Part shown: positions 32,943-41,323 of the stretch, piece by piece
Layout of the letters: every line of letters begins with the position of its first letter
Numbering within the stretch: the stretch's first letter is position 1
DNA from: Longimicrobium sp.
GTDB lineage: Bacteria > Gemmatimonadota > Gemmatimonadetes > Longimicrobiales > Longimicrobiaceae
Length of the DNA: 57,599 nucleotides
Direction: 5' to 3'
Assembly: GCA_036387335.1 (NCBI GenBank)
Contig: DASVTZ010000181.1
Span: 1 to 57,599, forward strand
Notes under the pieces: generated by a model
Database searches by the model: none
The model's input: only the letters and a program-made list of their open reading frames with translations
Told to the model about the DNA's origin: nothing
Position numbers and translations under genes: made by a program

Positions 32943-35453
32943 ATGCGAATGAAGAGCCTCGCGCGCCTGCTGATCCCCATCTCCATACTCCTCGCGGCCG
33001 GGTGCGGAAAGGATGGAACCGGAACGGGGGGCGGCCAACAAAAGCCGGTCGAGCCCAGCTTCGTGGAGATCGCCAGCGACCCGGGCGACTTCATCGGGGG
33101 AGGGCGATCGTACCGCTACACCAAGGCGGACGCCGAGCTGACGGTGCAGGCCACCGGCGGCCACATCTCGGTGCGGATCACGGGGGACCAGCGGTGGGAG
33201 GGAGATTTCGTGCTCCCCAGCAGCCACGCAAAGGTCGTCGCGGGCAGCTACACCGGCCTGCGCCGCTATCCGTTCCACGATCCGGTCGCCGGCGGGCTGA
33301 GCTGGTCGGGAGAGGGGCGTGGCTGCAACGCGCTCTCGGCCACCTTCACGGTGGAGCGCGCCACGTACGAGGCGGCCCAGCTCACCGCGCTCGACCTGCG
33401 CTTCGAGCAGCATTGCGAGGGGGGTGCGCCCGCCCTGCGCGGCAGGATCCAGTGGTCGGCCGCGGACCCGACCCTCCCGCCCGGTCCCGTGAACCCGCCT
33501 CCGGGCACGCTCTGGCGCGCGAACGCCGGCTCGCTCCCCGCCACCGGCAACTACGCGGTTCTGCAGAGCGATGCCGGGGACTACATCGCGGGGGGGAGGT
33601 CGTACACGTACACGGGCAGCGCGCTGTCCGTGACCGCCGCGGGGGGCATGCTGACGGTGGGCGTCGCCGCCAACGAATCGTGGCGCGGCGATTTCAAGGC
33701 GATGAGCAGCCTCGGCGAGCTGAAGCCCGGCTACTACGGAGACCTTCGCCGCTACCCCTTCCACAACCCGTTGAAGGGCGGCCTGTCGTGGAGCGGGCAG
33801 GGGCGCGGGTGCAACTCGCTCACCGGCTGGTTCGTCGTGGACCGGGTCACCTACACCGGCGGGAACCTCAGCGCGATCGAGCTGCGGTTCGAGCAGCACT
33901 GCGAGGGTGGCGGCCCCGCGCTTCGCGGCCAGATCCGCTGGTCCGCGGCGGACGTCCCCCCGCTCCCCGAGCCGGTGAACCCGCCGCCCAGCACGCTCTG
34001 GCGCGCGGACGCCGGCGCCGTGCCGGCCAGCGGCAGCTACGTGTACCTGAAGAGCGACGCGGGCGACTTCATCGGAGGAGGGAGGACGCACCTCTACCAG
34101 ACCGGCGCGTTCTCCACGAGCGCCAACGGCGGCCTCCTGACCGTCAACGTCGCCGCGGACGAGAACTGGCGGGGCGAGTTCAAGGCGATGAACCACCTGA
34201 CCGAGCTGAAGCCGGGGTACTACGGCGACCTCCGCCGCTATCCCTTCCACACCTCGCTGGCGGGCGGCCTGTCGTGGAGCGGAGAGGGGCGCGGGTGCAA
34301 CACGCTCGCGGGCTGGTTCGTCGTCGATCGCGTGGTTTACACCGGCGGCAGCCTGACCGAGATCGAGCTTCGGTTCGAGCAGCACTGCGAAGGCGGCGGT
34401 CCCGCGTTGCGCGGCCAGATCCGCTGGTCCGCGGCCGACGTCGCCACGCCGCCCGAGCCCGTGAACCCGCCGCCGGGCACGCTCTGGCGCGCGGATGCCG
34501 GCGCGGTCCCGGCCAGCGGCAGCTACGTGTATCTCAAGAGCGACGCGGGCGACTTCATCGGCGCGGGAAGGACGTACCTGTACCAGACGGGTGCCTTCAC
34601 CGCCACCGGCAACGGCGGCCTCCTGAGCGTCAACGTCACCGCGGACGAGAACTGGCGGGGCGACTTCAAGGCGATGAACAACCTGGGCGAGCTGAAGCCC
34701 GGCTACTATGGCGACCTCCGCCGCTACCCCTTCCACAATCCGCTGAAGGGGGGCCTATCGTGGGGTGGCCAGGGCCGCGGGTGCAACTCGCTCACCGGCT
34801 GGTTCGTCGTCGATCGGGTCACCTACACCAGCGGGGCTCTGACCGCGATCGAGCTGCGGTTCGAGCAGCACTGCGAGGGTGGCGGCCCCGCGCTGCGCGG
34901 CCAGATCCGCTGGTCCGCATCGGACGTCGCCACGCAGCCGGAGCCGGTGAACCCGCCGCCGGGCACGCTATGGCGCGCGGATCCGGGCGCCGTCCCAGCC
35001 AGCGGCAGCTACGTGTATCTCAAGAGCGACGCGGGCGACTACATCGGCGCCGGAAAGACGTACCTCTACCAGGGCGGCGCAATCTCCGTCAGCGGCAACG
35101 GCGGGCTCCTGACCGTCAACGTCAACTCGACCGAGAGCTGGTGGGGCGACTTCAAGGCGATGAACAACCTGGGGGAGCTGAAGCCCGGCTACTATGGCGA
35201 CCTCCGCCGCTACCCGTTCCACAACCCGCTGAAGGGCGGCCTGTCGTGGAGCGGGCAGGGGAGTGGGTGCAACACCCTCGCGGGCTGGTTCGTCGTAGAC
35301 CGCGTCGTCTACACAGCGGGCAAGGTGAGCGAGATCGAGCTGCGCTTCGAGCAGCACTGCGAGGGGGGCGAGCCCGCCCTGCGCGGCCAGATCCGCTGGA
35401 CCGCCCCGGCCGCGATACGCACTTCCCGCAGCGCCGCCGCCAAGCGGGGGTGA
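32943..35453 (+). CDS. lipoprotein with five tandem 162-residue repeats
   Basis: This 836-residue protein has a lipoprotein signal (LLIPISILLAAGC). Five repeats follow, spaced 162 residues (486 bp) apart, the first slightly longer and most divergent. Each contains SDAGDFIGGG(R)-type, LKPGYYGDLRRYPFH, GGLSWSGQGRGCN, ELRFEQHCEGG and PALRGQIRWSA blocks, joined by PVNPPPGTLWRADAG linkers. Each repeat has two conserved Cys (GRGCN and QHCEGG). Repeats 2-5 are nearly identical in DNA, implying recent duplication. The function is unknown; the fold is presumably a beta-sandwich displayed at the surface or in the periplasm. Confidence 0.9.
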   Translation: MRMKSLARLLIPISILLAAGCGKDGTGTGGGQQKPVEPSFVEIASDPGDFIGGGRSYRYTKADAELTVQATGGHISVRITGDQRWEGDFVLPSSHAKVVAGSYTGLRRYPFHDPVAGGLSWSGEGRGCNALSATFTVERATYEAAQLTALDLRFEQHCEGGAPALRGRIQWSAADPTLPPGPVNPPPGTLWRANAGSLPATGNYAVLQSDAGDYIAGGRSYTYTGSALSVTAAGGMLTVGVAANESWRGDFKAMSSLGELKPGYYGDLRRYPFHNPLKGGLSWSGQGRGCNSLTGWFVVDRVTYTGGNLSAIELRFEQHCEGGGPALRGQIRWSAADVPPLPEPVNPPPSTLWRADAGAVPASGSYVYLKSDAGDFIGGGRTHLYQTGAFSTSANGGLLTVNVAADENWRGEFKAMNHLTELKPGYYGDLRRYPFHTSLAGGLSWSGEGRGCNTLAGWFVVDRVVYTGGSLTEIELRFEQHCEGGGPALRGQIRWSAADVATPPEPVNPPPGTLWRADAGAVPASGSYVYLKSDAGDFIGAGRTYLYQTGAFTATGNGGLLSVNVTADENWRGDFKAMNNLGELKPGYYGDLRRYPFHNPLKGGLSWGGQGRGCNSLTGWFVVDRVTYTSGALTAIELRFEQHCEGGGPALRGQIRWSASDVATQPEPVNPPPGTLWRADPGAVPASGSYVYLKSDAGDYIGAGKTYLYQGGAISVSGNGGLLTVNVNSTESWWGDFKAMNNLGELKPGYYGDLRRYPFHNPLKGGLSWSGQGSGCNTLAGWFVVDRVVYTAGKVSEIELRFEQHCEGGEPALRGQIRWTAPAAIRTSRSAAAKRG

Positions 35454-35491
35454 TAGGCCTCGGCATCGACGAGACACCGGCGCCATCATCC

Positions 35492-35527
35492 GCGGCCCGC
35501 CACGCTAAGTGGTGGGCCGCAGCCCTT
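35492..35527 (+). terminator. terminator after the repeat lipoprotein
   Basis: GCGGCCCGCCAC (35492-35503) pairs with GTGGTGGGCCGC (35509-35520), with one wobble and a 5-nt loop, followed by AGCCCTTTT. Confidence 0.7.
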
Positions 35528-35998
35528 TTCACCTTCGTCGAGGCCGCGGCGTCTTCTTGGACAGCGCCGACGCGCACACGGGAGGCGTCCCCGTTGCGCT
35601 CAGACCACCTGCGCGTAGGGATCGTCACGCCCACTACGCCCAACCTCCGCGAGCCCGGATCTAGACACTCCTCGGAGCCTCCGCAAACACGGCCAACTAG
35701 ACGCCGCGGGCAAACCGGGCGGCGGGATAGCGTGCAAGGAGGGAGGGCTCACCCGATAAGAAAACTCTTGTAGAATGCGCTCCGATGGAGCAGCTTCTTC
35801 ATGCATCGTTCTGCCCGCCGTACACCCTTCCAGACGCCGACATCGCTATAAGCATTCTCGCCACAGCAGTGGACGCCGGAATCCATCCGGCGGTAGCGTC
35901 GTTGGACTTCACCAAGCTCGATGGAAGCTGACGCGCGCAAGGAGAGCGGATTCCTTTATTGGGAGCTCGTAATCTCACCCTCGCCAAAGGAGGTTGTC
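35528..35998. other. intergenic region before the beta-glucanase
   Basis: No firm gene is seen. A 48-codon frame from ATG 35785 to 35931 (MEQLLHASFCPPY...) is open but has no ribosome-binding site. The GC content falls towards the right. Confidence 0.4.
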
Positions 35999-36637
35999 AT
36001 GCCGACTCTGGGCTTCGGTAATACGAACTGGCAAAAGGCAGATTGGGCGAATCACAACGTATTCAACGTAGGTTTTCGTCCGGACCATGTGAGACTGGAT
36101 CAACAGCGAATCACTCTGACGTTGGATGATCAGGATTCACACGGTTATCCGTTTACCTCTGGAGAGTACCGTACTCTCAAGGTATTTGGTTATGGTCGGT
36201 ACCAGGTTCGGATGAAGGTCCCTCGCGGGTCCGGTATCGTCTCCAGCTTTTTTGTCTACACCGGTCCGTCCGAGGGTACGCCGCATGACGAGATTGATAT
36301 CGAGTTCCTTGGACGTGACACCACCAAGGTCCAATTCAACTATTGGACGAACGGCAAAGGCGGCAACGAGAAGATGCACAAACTTGGCTTTGATGCCGCA
36401 GCCGACTTCCATGAGTACGGGTTCGAGTGGCGACCCGATTACATCGCCTGGTTCGTTGACGGCGTCGAGGTTCATCGGCTTACCAAGGCGATCACGGGTG
36501 TCCCGATCCCGACGCACCAGGGTAAGATCATGATGAACCTCTGGACGGGCACCCCGGAAGTTGAGGATTGGCTTGGACCGTTCAAGTTCGAGAAGCCTTT
36601 GAAGGCCCATTACGAAGACGTTCGGTTCACCTCGTAG
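35999..36637 (+). CDS. GH16 beta-1,3-1,4-glucanase (lichenase-like), no signal peptide
   Basis: This 212-residue glycoside hydrolase of family 16 should cleave mixed-linkage beta-glucans. The active-site strand DEIDIEFLG (nucleophile E98, D100, acid/base E102) is intact. NHNVFNVGFRPDHVRLDQ, SGEYRTLKVFGYGRYQVRMK and FHEYGFEWRPDYIAWFVDG match Bacillus-type lichenases. An unusually strong ribosome-binding site (AAAGGAGG) fixes ATG 35999. Lichenases are normally secreted, but there is no signal sequence here and the upstream in-frame codons do not supply one. GC is lower than in the neighbours, so recent transfer with loss of the leader is likely. Confidence 0.9.
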   Translation: MPTLGFGNTNWQKADWANHNVFNVGFRPDHVRLDQQRITLTLDDQDSHGYPFTSGEYRTLKVFGYGRYQVRMKVPRGSGIVSSFFVYTGPSEGTPHDEIDIEFLGRDTTKVQFNYWTNGKGGNEKMHKLGFDAAADFHEYGFEWRPDYIAWFVDGVEVHRLTKAITGVPIPTHQGKIMMNLWTGTPEVEDWLGPFKFEKPLKAHYEDVRFTS

Positions 36638-36736
36638 CCACAAGGGCTGACGAGATCCCGCCGCCGTCCTTCTGTTCGATTTGCGCAAGGGAGGGGTACT
36701 CCTCCGCGGCGATACCGCTCGGCAGACAAACTTCCA

Positions 36737-37303
36737 GTGCGCCCGACGATTCCATTGGCAGCCTGGCGCATAGCGGTCGATCTGGGGGCCGTGCGCTTAC
36801 TCGCATCCCACGTCCCGGACCCGCCCTGCGGCCGCGGGTGTCCGATGTGCCGCAACTGGACAGCGGCGGCCGACGAGACGCTCCCGCCCGAACTGCAGGG
36901 GCAACTGGCGCGGCTCGGAATCGATCCCGCGGCGCCTTCCGATCTGTACGGCAGTGGAAGCGCCCCAGGCGTCTACCGGTACCGCATCACCTACCACACG
37001 GCGGGCCGCATCCTGAGTGGTCCACACAGCATCTTCCGTATCCCGCGCGGCATCCATCGGCACTACCACACGATTCGTGAGACCCCCTGGCTCGGCCTCT
37101 CCGTCGCGTACGAGCATCTCGTCCACGGGCAGGTGGACTGGAGGCCGACGGGGACGTCATCGGTCGTGCAAGTAGACCTTCGCCTGGATGTGCCGTGGTG
37201 CCTGTCCGAAGCCGGTCCAGCGGACTTCATAGCGTCCGATGCGCCGACGTGGCGCGACACTCCCTGGGCGCGTGCATACCGCCGAGCCGGGCGCCGCGGG
37301 TGA
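36737..37303 (+). CDS. conserved hypothetical protein (188 aa)
   Basis: This 188-residue soluble protein has four Cys near the N terminus arranged CGRGCPMC plus single ones later, then YRYRITYHTAGRILSGPH and IHRHYHTIRETPWLGLSVAY. A metal site is possible. The family is not recognised. The start is GTG 36737, with no strong ribosome-binding site. Confidence 0.55.
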   Translation: MRPTIPLAAWRIAVDLGAVRLLASHVPDPPCGRGCPMCRNWTAAADETLPPELQGQLARLGIDPAAPSDLYGSGSAPGVYRYRITYHTAGRILSGPHSIFRIPRGIHRHYHTIRETPWLGLSVAYEHLVHGQVDWRPTGTSSVVQVDLRLDVPWCLSEAGPADFIASDAPTWRDTPWARAYRRAGRRG

Positions 37304-37346
37304 CACCGGGCCGTGCTGTGGTGCGACCGCTGCGAAAGGAACAGGA

Positions 37347-38060
37347 ATGCGTCACCAATACGTACATCTGCTCCATCGCTCCCCTGACCCGGTCCGCCGC
37401 ACTCCCCCGGTCTTCGCCGTGCGGCTGCGGCAGCTGCTCTTCATCGGAGTCCTTGCCGCCGCCGGATGCAGCGACGACGACGGATCGGTGGGTGCGCCGG
37501 AGCACTTCAGCCCGATGGTTGTCGATTCGCCGGTCGGGCCGCTGCGCCTGCAGCTCTCCATCTGGCCGAAGAACGTGGTGTTCCGCCGTCCGAACTTGAT
37601 CATGATCCACTACCGGATGGTCAACCCGGGTCCGGGCGATCATGCCTATCGGGACGCCGCGGAATACTACCACTTCCGCGTGGTCCGCCCGAATGGGCAG
37701 CGGCTCTATCCCAGAGTCGTGTCGGCGACGGAGGGTATGGGCGAGGCACAACGAATCTTGCTATACCCTGGTGAAGCAGGGGAAACGCATACGATCAACC
37801 TTGCCTGCATGCCGTACCACGCATACTCCTTTGAGCCCCTCTTCCGGGCACCCGACCGATACGGCTGCGAAGCCTCCTTTCAGTTTCGGGAAGCAGGAGT
37901 GTACCAGGTAATCGGCCAGCGAGTCCCGCCGCCCGCTTTTGGGCCGGAGGATGATTGGACGCCCGAGGCTCGCCGCGCCAAAGGCGAGGATACGCTGCCC
38001 TCCCGCGCGGATACGCTCGAAATCAATTTCCAGCCCTCAAGCCGCTGGTGGCCATGGTAG
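37347..38060 (+). CDS. lipoprotein of unknown function (237 aa)
   Basis: This 237-residue lipoprotein has a long n-region, a hydrophobic core and lipobox (LRQLLFIGVLAAAGC). The mature part contains VGPLRLQLSIWPKNVVFRRP and HYRMVNPGPGDHAYRDAAEYYHF, an immunoglobulin-like strand pattern, two Cys and a Trp-rich end (SSRWWPW). AAAGGAACAGGA precedes ATG 37347. No family is recognised. Confidence 0.75.
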   Translation: MRHQYVHLLHRSPDPVRRTPPVFAVRLRQLLFIGVLAAAGCSDDDGSVGAPEHFSPMVVDSPVGPLRLQLSIWPKNVVFRRPNLIMIHYRMVNPGPGDHAYRDAAEYYHFRVVRPNGQRLYPRVVSATEGMGEAQRILLYPGEAGETHTINLACMPYHAYSFEPLFRAPDRYGCEASFQFREAGVYQVIGQRVPPPAFGPEDDWTPEARRAKGEDTLPSRADTLEINFQPSSRWWPW

Positions 38061-38103
38061 TCTCCTCGCGAGCCTGCGCACGTCCCTCCTGGCACAGCGC
38101 CCC

Positions 38104-38367
38104 ATGAGACCTCCGCCTGAGATGGACACTCCAGGCAAATCCTCGAATCGGTTCGGCCGCGGGCTTGGCGTGCTCCTGGTGCTGATCGGCATCGGGATAC
38201 TGGCGGGTGGGATCGTGTTCCGAGCCCTCAACACCGCCCTCCTCGGCGGCGCGGTGGTAATGAGCGGGCTCATGACCGCCACGGATCCGAAGCGCAACCT
38301 GCCTCGCCGCCTCGCTTTCGCCGCCGTGGGCGTGCTGCTGATGGGCCTGTACATGCTCAACCGCTAG
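38104..38367 (+). CDS. small membrane protein (87 aa)
   Basis: This 87-residue protein has two to three TM segments (GLGVLLVLIGIGILAGGIVF; ALLGGAVVMSGLMTA; LAFAAVGVLLMGLYML). The family is unknown. ATG 38104 begins shortly before the first TM; the longer frame upstream overlaps the preceding lipoprotein gene and is not used. Confidence 0.65.
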   Translation: MRPPPEMDTPGKSSNRFGRGLGVLLVLIGIGILAGGIVFRALNTALLGGAVVMSGLMTATDPKRNLPRRLAFAAVGVLLMGLYMLNR

Positions 38368-38376
38368 AGCCGCGGA

Positions 38377-39474
38377 ATGGACATTGATTCGATCGCTGAG
38401 ATCACCATCGACGGGGACGGGCGCCTCTGTGTCAGGCCGGCGACCGTGGTCCTGCCGTACATCTGGCGGGAGGCGATGCAGGTCCAGTGGGACGATCAGA
38501 AGGGCTGCCTCTACTCTCCCAAGCCGCGTGAATGGAGCTACGCAGACTGGTACCGGCAGATCCTGGCCGCGGCTCGTGAGCAGGGCTGCGATCTGCGCAT
38601 CACGAGCGACACGGTCTGGACCGACGTTCCGGAGGGTGTACGGGAGGCGATTCTCACGGCGGGCCGGCTGACAATCGGTGGACCGGCCTTGCTCTCGCGC
38701 GACGAAAGTCTTGCGTGGCGGCCCCGCAGGTCCAACCCTGGTGCCGCTCGGCGGTCTGTCGTCAGAACCCCGCCGGGCACCGCCTCCCCCTCCTCCGCTG
38801 GCCTGGCCCGGCCTCGCCGCTTCCCTTCACCGCGTACCCTCATGACCCGCATCGCATCCTGGCGTCCCCTCCTGTTCGCAGCCGGCGTCCTGATGATCGC
38901 GGGCTCCGCGACGCACCCGCGCGATCCGTCCATGCAGCAGATGCTGATGAACCCGATCTGGGTGCCGTCGCACGCGCTGATGCTCGCCGGCTACGTGTCG
39001 CTGCTGGCGAGCCTGTGGCTGCTGCACCGCTCCGGCGGCGGGCCCGCGGGACGGTGGATGCAGATCGCCCTCGCGGGGACGGCGCTGCAGACGCTGGAGG
39101 CGTTCTTCCACCTGATCGCGGTGGTGGATGCGGATCGCATGCAGGCGGGGCACGCCACTCCCGTGTACACGGTGCACATGCTGCTGGGCGCGGTGGGGTA
39201 CCCCGTGTTCGCGCTGGTGGCGATGGCGCTGGTCGTCGCCGGTGCCCGCACCCGTACGCTGGGCAGGTGGTGGATCGCGCCGCTGGGCGTGTTGGGCGCG
39301 CTGCTCCCCGGCCTCGCGGCCGTCTTCGTGATCTGGATGGGGGCCGATGTGGGGGTGCTGTTCGCGGGGATCGCCTTCTTTGGGCTGTGGGAGATCGTGG
39401 CCTCGCTGCTCCCCATACGGGTCGCGGCGGAGTCCTCGGCGGCGCCGCGGAGCGCCGCGCTGGCCGGCGCCTGA
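38377..39474 (+). CDS. cassette protein read through an attC-like site into a membrane protein
   Basis: One frame of 365 codons joins two unlike parts. Codons 1 to about 97 encode a small soluble protein (EITIDGDGRLCVRPATVVLP, CLYSPKPREWSYADWYRQIL). Codons about 97-125 are translated attC-like site 10 (38666-38752). From ATG 38842 (codon 156) a 210-residue membrane protein with six TM begins (ASWRPLLFAAGVLMIAGSA; HALMLAGYVSLLASLWLL; and others). The likeliest reading is two genes whose separating stop was lost, with the membrane protein also startable at 38842. A true fusion cannot be excluded. Confidence 0.6.
   Translation: MDIDSIAEITIDGDGRLCVRPATVVLPYIWREAMQVQWDDQKGCLYSPKPREWSYADWYRQILAAAREQGCDLRITSDTVWTDVPEGVREAILTAGRLTIGGPALLSRDESLAWRPRRSNPGAARRSVVRTPPGTASPSSAGLARPRRFPSPRTLMTRIASWRPLLFAAGVLMIAGSATHPRDPSMQQMLMNPIWVPSHALMLAGYVSLLASLWLLHRSGGGPAGRWMQIALAGTALQTLEAFFHLIAVVDADRMQAGHATPVYTVHMLLGAVGYPVFALVAMALVVAGARTRTLGRWWIAPLGVLGALLPGLAAVFVIWMGADVGVLFAGIAFFGLWEIVASLLPIRVAAESSAAPRSAALAGA
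38666..38752 (+). repeat. attC-like site 10, inside an open frame
   Basis: Left end GGCTGACAATCGGTGGACC, internal GACGAAAGTCTTGCGTGGCG, right arm GGCCCCGCAGGTCC, right box GCTCGGC. Here GGACC pairs with GGTCC in place of the usual GGGG/CCCC, a compensatory change. Confidence 0.75.
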
Positions 39475-39494
39475 CCACTTTCGGCGGGAGAAAA

Positions 39495-39583
39495 GCATCA
39501 CACAGAGACACGGAGGGGAACGGAAAGGGCGCAGAAAACCCTTCTGCTGTTCTCTCCGTTGCCTCTGTGGCTCTGTGTGATGC
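39495..39583. repeat. 89-bp imperfect palindrome between convergent genes
   Basis: Left arm 39495-39516 (GCATCACACAGAGACACGGAGG in outline) and right arm 39562-39583 match in inverted orientation at 20 of 22 positions, with further pairing inside (AACGGA/TCCGTT). It may act as a bidirectional terminator. The arm recurs at 43609-43630. Confidence 0.75.
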
Positions 39584-39602
39584 CATCTGTTCAGCGTCTG
39601 CG

Positions 39603-40544
39603 TCAGAGGACCACGACGACCTTTCCTCGGGTCCGCCCGGTTTCCACCTGCTGGTGAGCGGCCGCCAGATCGTCAAAGGAAAATTCCCGCGCGATTTCGG
39701 GGCGGATCACGCCGCTCTCGAGCAGCCCCGCCAGGTGCCGCATGTCCGTCCCGCTCGATTGCACCAGGTACGTCGATGCGGAGACGCCTCTGGCCGAGGC
39801 TTCCGCTTTCACTTCGTCCGTGACGCCGCCGGCGATCGCCACGAGCCGGCCGCCGCTTTTCAGCACGTCCAGCGCCCGCCGGGGCAGGTCGCCACCCACG
39901 GCGTCGAATACCACGTCCACGTCCTTGATCACCGTCTCAAAGGGCGCCGCATGGTAATCGACGTACATGGACGCGCCCAGACCTCTGACGAATTCCTCGT
40001 TGGCCGCCGAGCCGGTGCCGATGACCACGGCACCCAGGTGCCTCGCCACCTGAACGCCGAAGTGGCCCACGCCTCCGGCGGCCGCCTGCATCAACACCGT
40101 CTCGCCTTCGCGAACGTTCGCCGGCCCCACGAGCACCTGCCAGGCGGTCAGGAGCGCGAGAGTCGAGGCGGCGGCCGCGCTGTGGGACAGCCCCGCCGGC
40201 TTGTGCGCCAGGTGCGTGGCCGGGGCAGTCACGTATTCCGCGTAGGCCTTTCCGTGCCCGGGAAAGCGGACCATGCCGAATACCGCATCGCCCACATTGA
40301 ACTCCGTCACACCATCGCCGACCCCCGTGACCACGCCGGATACGTCCCAGCCCAGGACAACCGGCGGCTGCTCATTCAGGCTGTTGTAGAGGGCGAGGCC
40401 TTTTCTGGTTTTGACGTCCACCGGGTTGATGCTGATCGCGCTCACCCGCACCAACACCTCGCCCGGCTGCGGCTCGGGGACGGGCAGCTCCTCCATCACC
40501 AGTTGCTCAGTACCGCCCGCTGCTTTCAGGATGATTGCTTTCAT
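39603..40544 (-). CDS. NADP-dependent zinc-free alcohol dehydrogenase-like oxidoreductase (MDR/quinone oxidoreductase)
   Basis: This 313-residue medium-chain reductase resembles quinone oxidoreductases. The N-terminal GroES-like domain (SINPVDVKTRKG, GWDVSGVVTGVGDGV) lacks structural-zinc cysteines. The Rossmann motif AAAGGVGHFGVQVARHLGA and C-terminal GRTRGKVVVVL are typical. It probably reduces quinones or enones with NADPH. It is divergent from a marR gene with 158 bp between starts, so it is a plausible target of that regulator. The start MKAIILKAAGG at 40544 matches the family start. Confidence 0.9.
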   Translation of the reverse strand: MKAIILKAAGGTEQLVMEELPVPEPQPGEVLVRVSAISINPVDVKTRKGLALYNSLNEQPPVVLGWDVSGVVTGVGDGVTEFNVGDAVFGMVRFPGHGKAYAEYVTAPATHLAHKPAGLSHSAAAASTLALLTAWQVLVGPANVREGETVLMQAAAGGVGHFGVQVARHLGAVVIGTGSAANEEFVRGLGASMYVDYHAAPFETVIKDVDVVFDAVGGDLPRRALDVLKSGGRLVAIAGGVTDEVKAEASARGVSASTYLVQSSGTDMRHLAGLLESGVIRPEIAREFSFDDLAAAHQQVETGRTRGKVVVVL

Positions 40545-40702
40545 CGTTCGATCCCTGTTCGACGTTCGTTTGTCCGAGGCAAGGTACGCGGCCCGGTGAA
40601 ATTCGCCAGTTGCTCGCGCTGGCGATGTGCGGCCTGCATTGCTCCAGGGTAGATTACGGCTCCCGCTCCCAGACCGCGACGTACGGGTTAGGTTTCCAGA
40701 CA

Positions 40703-41206
40703 ATGAGCGACTCGACCACGGACGCGGCTCCACCATCTCACGAAGACCCGGACGCGCTGGACCGCGCTGCCGCGCTACGGCTGCTCGTGGTGATGAGCCG
40801 GGCGCTGCGGGCGGTCACCGAGCCGGCGCGCCACCAAGCGAAGCAGTGGGACCTCTCGTCTACCGAGCTGGGGGTGATGGAGGCGCTGTACCACAAGGGG
40901 CCGCTCCCCCTGAGCGCGCTGGCCGAGCGCATCCTCCTGACGGGCGCCAGCACCACGTACACGGTGAAGCGCCTGGAGCAACGCGGACTCATGCGCCGCC
41001 GGACGTCCACCGAGGACCAGCGGTTCGTCTTCGGCGAGCTGACGGAGGCCGGGCGGGCGCTCATCGAGGAGATCTTTCCCATACACGCGGAGCAGATCCG
41101 GCGCACCATGCAGGGGCTCACGCTCGAGGAGAAGCACCAGGCGGCCGAGCTGCTCAAGAGGCTCGGACGCGCCGCGGTGGCCGGCGACGAGCATCGGGAT
41201 CGCTAG
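40703..41206 (+). CDS. MarR-family transcriptional regulator
   Basis: This 167-residue winged-helix repressor has the dimerisation helices (AAALRLLVVMSRALRAVTEP), DNA-recognition region (SALAERILLTGASTTYTVKR) and wing (RRRTSTEDQRFVFGELTEAG) in order. It has no redox Cys in the N-terminal helix. It probably controls the divergent oxidoreductase gene and the downstream DoxX gene, before which lies a strong palindrome (41235-41277). Confidence 0.9.
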   Translation: MSDSTTDAAPPSHEDPDALDRAAALRLLVVMSRALRAVTEPARHQAKQWDLSSTELGVMEALYHKGPLPLSALAERILLTGASTTYTVKRLEQRGLMRRRTSTEDQRFVFGELTEAGRALIEEIFPIHAEQIRRTMQGLTLEEKHQAAELLKRLGRAAVAGDEHRDR

Positions 41207-41234
41207 GCGCGCCGTCCGGCAGATCGAAGGCGGG

Positions 41235-41277
41235 AGTACTTCCATTTCTAAGTATCTACGCTTAGAATTCAAAGTAC
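41235..41277. promoter_or_regulatory. palindromic operator, probable MarR site
   Basis: Nested inverted repeats GTACTT (41235-41240) / AAGTAC (41272-41277) and TTCTAAG (41246-41252) / CTTAGAA (41261-41267) share one centre. TAGAAT at 41263 could be a -10 box, so a bound repressor would block the promoter of the DoxX gene at 41324. Confidence 0.6.
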
Positions 41278-41323
41278 CTCTTGACGATCTGTAAGATCGC
41301 CGATCCATCGCCCCGGAGACGCC

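Noticed and set aside
32769-34736. Very long open frame (655 codons) on the minus strand opposite the repeat lipoprotein
   Set aside because: It follows the 486-bp repeats of the plus-strand gene in antisense, has no recognisable domain or ribosome-binding site, and the plus-strand protein has a clear lipobox and conserved repeats.
35785-35931. 48-codon plus-strand frame before the GH16 gene
   Set aside because: It has no ribosome-binding site and no recognised similarity; it is kept only as a remark in the intergenic entry.
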